Shown: piece by piece, positions 60,202-64,000 of the stretch
Layout of the letters: each line of letters starts with the position of its first letter
Position numbering within the stretch: position 1 is the first letter of the stretch
NCBI GenBank assembly: GCA_016194745.1
Contig: JACQBA010000019.1
Coordinates: forward strand, 1 to 64,000
Reading direction: 5' to 3'
DNA: 64,000 nucleotides
Source: Elusimicrobiota bacterium
GTDB lineage: Bacteria > Elusimicrobiota > Elusimicrobia > UBA1565 > JACRDR01
Made by a program: the position numbers and the translations under genes
Notes under the pieces: generated by a model
Told to the model about the DNA's origin: nothing
Databases searched by the model: none
Seen by the model: the letters and a program-made list of their open reading frames with translations, nothing else

Positions 60202-60612
60202 TCATGGCGCCTTCGTCGCTCCCACCGCCGCCGTCGCAGGGGACCAGCCCGAAACGAACCCGCCGACCAGGTCCACGAGCTTGGGCTTGAACCGGTTGCC
60301 GAGGAATACGAGCAATACGGCCGCCGCCGCCAGCACCGCCGCCGCGCGCACGAGCGACGCGCGGTACCTATCGGCGCTCCCGCGCTCGCGGCCCGCCTCC
60401 CTGAGGATGCTCGCGCCGAGGGCCGCCGGGGCGTGTTCCTCCCCGTGGGCGCGGACCGCGCTCGAGACGCCTTGGAGCTCCTGGAGTTCCCGCGCGCAGC
60501 CGGGACAGCCGGCGACGTGGGCCTTGAGCTCCCTCCGCTCGTCCGCCGACAGTTCGCCGTCGACGAACGCGCTCAAATTTTCCTTCAATCGGTCATGATC
60601 CATAGCGTTCAT
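60202..60612 (-). CDS. zinc-type anti-sigma factor
   Basis: 136 residues. The N-terminal anti-sigma domain has FVDGELSADERRELKAH followed by VAGCPGCARELQ, the HxxxCxxC zinc motif. One membrane helix (VRAAAVLAAAAVLLVFLG) follows, then a short periplasmic tail. It should hold the ECF sigma factor encoded just upstream, whose gene overlaps its start by 20 bases. GAGG precedes the ATG. Confidence 0.92.
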   Translation of the reverse strand: MNAMDHDRLKENLSAFVDGELSADERRELKAHVAGCPGCARELQELQGVSSAVRAHGEEHAPAALGASILREAGRERGSADRYRASLVRAAAVLAAAAVLLVFLGNRFKPKLVDLVGGFVSGWSPATAAVGATKAP

Positions 60613-61138
60613 ATTGCCTCAGGGCCTCGCACAGCTTGCGGCGGGCCCGGTGCAGCCTCGATTTGACGGTGCCGACGGGCACCTCGAGAATCGTCGCTAT
60701 CTCCTCGTAGGACTTGTCCTCGAGCTCCCGCAACTGGAGCGCCGCGCGATCCTCGGGCGGCAGCGCCGCGAGCGCGATCTGGACCTCCTCCCGCTGGTCC
60801 GAGTCATGAGCGGCCGTCTCCGGACCGGGCGCCGGATCGACCGCGTCCGGCGCCGCCGCTCCGGCGCCATCGACGGCCGCCTCCAACGGCACCAGGCGCG
60901 ACCACCACCGGGAGGGCGCCGAGGCCGAGCGGTTCTTCCACGTGTTCACGGTGATCCGATACAGCCACGTCGACGCCGCGCACTCGCCGCGAAAACCGGG
61001 CAGGAAGCGGATGGCGCGCAGCATCGACTCCTGCGTGAGGTCCCACGCATCGGAGGCGTTTCCGGTCAGCCTCAGCGCCAGCGCGTAGACGCCGTCCAGG
61101 TGCCCGCGGACGAGATCGTCCGGCGTAAGTTTAGACAA
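60593..61138 (-). CDS. ECF RNA polymerase sigma factor
   Basis: 181 residues. Region 2 is LALRLTGNASDAWDLTQESMLRAIRFL (with the -10 recognition FRGECAASTWLYRI) and region 4 is LPPEDRAALQLRELEDKSYEEIA and VPVGTVKSRLHRARRKL. The linker is acidic. TTG start. Partner anti-sigma is the overlapping downstream gene, so the unit probably responds to an envelope signal and may control the pilin and protease behind it. Confidence 0.95.
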   Translation of the reverse strand: MSKLTPDDLVRGHLDGVYALALRLTGNASDAWDLTQESMLRAIRFLPGFRGECAASTWLYRITVNTWKNRSASAPSRWWSRLVPLEAAVDGAGAAAPDAVDPAPGPETAAHDSDQREEVQIALAALPPEDRAALQLRELEDKSYEEIATILEVPVGTVKSRLHRARRKLCEALRQYERYGS

Positions 61139-61226
61139 GATGGGCCGCCATACGGTTCCCGCGCCCGCGTTCAGTTTGGAAGGGACGCGTTGAAGCCGTG
61201 TTAGGGCATTGTAAAGTCTCCGTTAA

Positions 61227-61262
61227 GCACCCCGCCGCGCCCATGAGGGCGCGGCGGGGTGC
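61227..61262. terminator. strong hairpin between the sigma gene and the next unit
   Basis: Perfect 16-bp stem GCACCCCGCCGCGCCC / GGGCGCGGCGGGGTGC with loop ATGA. No T-run is close. It sits 45 bases downstream of the minus-strand gene at 61308, consistent with its transcription end. Confidence 0.6.
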
Positions 61263-61307
61263 GGGGCCTACAGCCCGCGCGGGCGCGCGAAGCCGTCCGA
61301 AGAGACT

Positions 61308-61730
61308 CTAGGCGGTGGGCGCCTCGAGGATGCGCTGCTTGAACTTGTCCAGATCGCGGAAGATGTCGGCGGCGATCCTCTCGACGGTCCCGTCGTCCAC
61401 TCCGCCGAACATGAAGCCTCCGACCGTGCGAATCCGATCGCGAATCTCCTGCCGTCCCTCGGGCGAGAGCATCCTGTCGATCTCGGCGACGGCCTTTTGC
61501 TTGAGCTCGGCGGCCAACGGACGGCCCTCCTCGAGGGCTTGCCCCGCGCGATAGAGGATCGGATTCTCTCCCGGAGGGACCTCCTCGTCGAGGCCCTCGG
61601 CGTCCGCCGCCGAGGTCTGAGCCACCGGAATGGGACGCGTCTGCGCGGCGATCGAAGCGGGCGCAGGAGCACCGGCATAAAGCGGCATAGCGGCGAAGGA
61701 GATCAGAAGCAGCGCCATTGGGGTTTTCAT
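61308..61730 (-). CDS. hypothetical secreted protein
   Basis: 140 residues: signal peptide (1-20), a Pro/Ala linker and a helical part (LAAELKQKAVAEIDRMLSPE, ERIAADIFRDLDKFKQRILE). No family recognised. TATTCT lies exactly 6 bases before the ATG, a leaderless arrangement. Confidence 0.65.
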   Translation of the reverse strand: MKTPMALLLISFAAMPLYAGAPAPASIAAQTRPIPVAQTSAADAEGLDEEVPPGENPILYRAGQALEEGRPLAAELKQKAVAEIDRMLSPEGRQEIRDRIRTVGGFMFGGVDDGTVERIAADIFRDLDKFKQRILEAPTA

Positions 61731-61923
61731 GTCCTAAGAATAGCCCCATCGCGCCAACCGCGGCAGAGTCGTTAGGCCCTCCCCCGCCCGGTACCCCGGG
61801 CCCGGGATTGTTCATGGCCTGCCCGCCGCGCTCCTCGGATGATATCGAGCCTAGATAATGATCGGCAGTTTGTTATCGAGCGACGAAAGCGCCCTTTGCC
61901 GAGCTCCGCCTTCCCCGGATGCC

Positions 61924-61953
61924 TTGGTTCTTTCCCCCGACCGCCGCTACAGT
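61924..61953 (+). promoter_or_regulatory. promoter-like pair, leaderless
   Basis: TTGGTT (61924-61929), 18 bases, TACAGT (61948-61953). The ATG at 61960 follows after 6 bases. The rest of 61731-61959 shows no gene. Confidence 0.45.
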
Positions 61954-61959
61954 GGGAGC

Positions 61960-62796
61960 ATGCCCTCGCGACGATTCGCCCGCGCCGTGGCCGCCGCGCT
62001 CCTGGCGGCTGGCTGCGGACACGGGACCTTCGTCCACGCGGACGCCGACTCTCAGTGGGAGCTCGCCTGGTCCGACGAATTCGACGGCACGGGCGCTCCC
62101 GATCCGACCAAATGGATCTTGGAAGAAGGCGGCGGCGGCTGGGGCAACCACGAGCTTCAATCCTATACGAAGCGGGCCAAGAACGTCCGGCAGGAGGGCG
62201 GACGGCTGGTGATCGAGGCTCACCGCGAGGACTTCGCCGAGGAGGCCTTCACCTCCGGACGCCTGCGCAGCCGGGCCGATTGGACGTTCGGGCGCTTCGA
62301 GATCCGCGCCCGGATGCCGAAGGGCGTCGGCACATGGGCCGCGTTGTGGCTTTATCCGACCGATGACAGCCACGGCTGGCCCGACAGCGGCGAAATCGAC
62401 ATCGCCGAATACGTGGGCCGCGATCCGGACGGAATCATCAGCTGCTTCTACAGCACGGAGCACAGCTGGGTATTCGATACCGGAAGGATCGCCCCGATCC
62501 CGGTCGAGCGGGCGGATCAAGAGTTCCACGTCTACTCCGCGGATTGGACCGACGAGGAGATCACGACTTCCGTGGACGGGAAGGTGTTTCATCGATTCCA
62601 GAACCCGCACAGCTGGAAGCACTGGCCGTTCCTGCATCCCTTCCACGTCATCATGAACCTCGCGATCGGCGGGTTCGGCGGCGAAGCCGACGAGGCCGCA
62701 TTTCCCGCACGATTGGAAGTGGATTACGTCCGCATTTACCGCCTCAGGCGGCACGGGCTGCCGATGTGTCGCGGGCGGGAATGCCGGCGCTCCTGA
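61960..62796 (+). CDS. GH16 family glycoside hydrolase, lipoprotein
   Basis: 278 residues. Lipobox LAAGC (Cys19) gives an envelope lipoprotein. The GH16 jelly roll is full length: WELAWSDEFDGTGAPDPTKW, GRFEIRARMPKGVGTWAALWLYP, active site GEIDIAEYVG with nucleophile Glu145, Asp147 and acid/base Glu150, then HPFHVIMNLAIGGFGG. The form matches laminarinase-type endo-beta-1,3-glucanases. The organism may therefore attack external beta-glucans. Confidence 0.93.
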   Translation: MPSRRFARAVAAALLAAGCGHGTFVHADADSQWELAWSDEFDGTGAPDPTKWILEEGGGGWGNHELQSYTKRAKNVRQEGGRLVIEAHREDFAEEAFTSGRLRSRADWTFGRFEIRARMPKGVGTWAALWLYPTDDSHGWPDSGEIDIAEYVGRDPDGIISCFYSTEHSWVFDTGRIAPIPVERADQEFHVYSADWTDEEITTSVDGKVFHRFQNPHSWKHWPFLHPFHVIMNLAIGGFGGEADEAAFPARLEVDYVRIYRLRRHGLPMCRGRECRRS

Positions 62797-62989
62797 TCCG
62801 AAAACGGCGCATTCCTATCTCGCGGAGCGATAGATCGCCCGGATATTCCTCATGCGCCGCAAGTTCACTGAAAGAACCGACTGCCCGGACCCATAGGGCC
62901 CAGAATCTTTGCGGGGGTCCGGGTCTATAGTGTCTCCCGTTGGATCGGCGTCCGCTCCGCGGCGCCAAAACGTCATGGAGGTCAACTAA

Positions 62990-63628
62990 ATGAAAACGTT
63001 CGCAATTCTAGCTTGTGCAATGTCGCTATGTAGCGCGGCGTCCGCGGGTCCCGTCGCCGGGGACATCACGGTTACGGCCGTCCCGAACTCTCCCGTCGTG
63101 GCCGTCGGGCACGCGGTCGCGGTCAAGGCGCCCGCCATCGAGAACGTCGGCGCGTGCACCTATAAAGGCCAGATCAAGGCGGTCTACTGGACGCCCGTGA
63201 TTCCCTTCGGCCCGGCGCATACCTGGTTCGAGGGCAACGTCACGCTGACGTGCGCGGTCGACGCGACCCGCACCGTCACGTTCAAGGCGAAGGCCTCCGG
63301 CCAGGCCGGGGCCGTCGGCACCCAGGCGGTCATCAACCCGTGCCGGAACCCGTACCTCCGCGGCGACTCCGCCTACGGCAACTGCTCCTCGCGCACGTTC
63401 ACGCTGAAGGGGATTTCCCTGCCGACGCCGGTCGCGTTCGTCCGCGGCGGCAAGAACGTCTCGTCCACCTACATCGCGGCGTTCGCGAACATCGGCGGAC
63501 TCCACCTCCAACTCTCGCCCGCGACGAACTCCAACGGCGAGATCGCGGCGTCCATCGCCGCCGACAACGAGGGACCGAGCGTGCGGGCGTTCGTCGGCCT
63601 CTCGCGGCTCACCTTCATTAAGCAGTAA
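62990..63628 (+). CDS. hypothetical secreted protein
   Basis: 212 residues: signal peptide (1-19, SAASA), then a beta-rich chain with four Cys (GACTYKGQ, LTCAVD, NPCRNP, GNCSS) that could form two disulfides. No family recognised. GGAGGT with good spacing to the ATG. Followed by a strong hairpin. Confidence 0.75.
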   Translation: MKTFAILACAMSLCSAASAGPVAGDITVTAVPNSPVVAVGHAVAVKAPAIENVGACTYKGQIKAVYWTPVIPFGPAHTWFEGNVTLTCAVDATRTVTFKAKASGQAGAVGTQAVINPCRNPYLRGDSAYGNCSSRTFTLKGISLPTPVAFVRGGKNVSSTYIAAFANIGGLHLQLSPATNSNGEIAASIAADNEGPSVRAFVGLSRLTFIKQ

Positions 63629-63649
63629 GCACCGCACCTGAGTAGTTCG

Positions 63650-63683
63650 CCGCCCGCCGCCGGTCCCTCCTGGCGGCGGGCGG
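63650..63683 (+). terminator. terminator-like hairpin
   Basis: Perfect 12-bp stem CCGCCCGCCGCC / GGCGGCGGGCGG with a ten-base loop, 22 bases after the stop at 63628; no clear T-run follows. Confidence 0.55.
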
Positions 63684-63744
63684 TCTGCTACCCGATCTCG
63701 TTGGCGCCCGCTGGAGTCTCGCCGAACCGGAGGCCGGCGCGCCA

Positions 63745-64000
63745 CTAGCCGGAATGGCGCCAGACGTCGGAGGCGGGAGGTTTCGGCGGAGCCTTCGTAC
63801 TCATCAGGGAGTGCAGCGCGGCGGGGAGCTTCGTGACGTGAGGGGGCTTCGTCATCACTTCCTTGACGCTCGGCTCCTGGCGCAGGATCTCAAGCGCCGC
63901 TGGGTCCATCATCCGGGCAGTGAGGATGATCACCGGGATTCCTGCGACGCCTTCCGACTGAAGATCGCGTAGGACCTCGACGCCGTTCTTGCCCGGCATC
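63745..64000 (-). CDS. response regulator receiver domain, cut by the window edge
   Basis: The last ~84 residues are visible: MPGKNGVEVLRDLQSEG, IPVIILTARMM, VKEVMTKPPH with the conserved Lys, and a Pro-rich tail. The phospho-Asp should lie just outside the window. It is a paralogue of the receiver protein at 47120 (both have GVExLRxLQSxG and MDPxAL). No output domain follows. Confidence 0.85.
   Translation of the reverse strand, partial: MPGKNGVEVLRDLQSEGVAGIPVIILTARMMDPAALEILRQEPSVKEVMTKPPHVTKLPAALHSLMSTKAPPKPPASDVWRHSG

Overview
This is a very GC-rich window from the chromosome of a diderm (Gram-negative-type) bacterium. The envelope gene content shows this: an Omp85/BamA-like outer-membrane protein, an AsmA-family protein, a LolA-like carrier, a DUF4105/Lnb-type protein, several lipoboxes and an Lgt-family membrane protein. 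The taxon cannot be proved from sequence reading alone. The mix of a TatT-type TRAP operon, TPR-linked Ser/Thr kinases, CIRCE-controlled groESL and many small secreted orphans would suit a GC-rich, little-studied phylum such as Elusimicrobiota; that is only a guess. I recognised no rRNA, tRNA, CRISPR array, integrase or transposase.

Layout. 1-153 is a long imperfect palindrome. 0.2-4.5 kb holds a coiled-coil protein, a lipoprotein alpha/beta hydrolase, a DUF4105 protein and a DUF3015 protein. 4.7-6.4 kb is DNA polymerase X with a PHP domain. 6.4-11.7 kb (minus strand) is two TPR/Ser-Thr kinases with a signal peptide, extracytoplasmic TPRs, one membrane helix and a C-terminal cytoplasmic kinase, flanking an Lgt paralogue. 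11.8-15.8 kb has an S9 peptidase, a ClpS-like protein and an ornithine aminotransferase. 15.9-23.4 kb has a giant TPR protein, MetF, an Omp85-like protein and a cyclase/HD-GYP fusion. 23.4-30.3 kb is one tightly overlapping run: secreted protein, AsmA, TatT, TatP, DctQ, DctM and a small Cys-rich anchored protein. 30.4-37.6 kb has a LOG protein, MarC, a TPR-like protein, DUF2914 and a GYF_2 coiled-coil protein. 37.7-39.8 kb is groES-groEL with a clear promoter and CIRCE operator.

Downstream of groEL (39.8-43.7 kb) the 3' end of groEL and its terminator recur at least three more times, at 40617, 41119 and 43652. Unrelated cargo lies between the copies, so this looks like a stack of insertions at the groEL 3' end. 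From there to about 59 kb the window is accessory in character: small secreted or membrane orphans, a truncated subtilase, a ferritin-like/membrane fusion, stand-alone response regulators, a LysR DNA-binding domain without its effector domain, and several gene fragments. 59.0-61.1 kb holds an ECF sigma factor, its zinc-type anti-sigma factor, a Flp-type pilin, a tiny membrane protein and a CPBP protease. The window ends with a GH16 glucanase-like lipoprotein, a secreted orphan and a response regulator cut by the window edge.

Regulation. A recurring signal is a -10-like hexamer ending only 6-9 bases before the start codon, with no Shine-Dalgarno sequence. It is seen before at least fourteen genes and suggests widespread leaderless mRNAs. 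Genes inside operons instead use ATGA/TGATG overlaps or Shine-Dalgarno sites.
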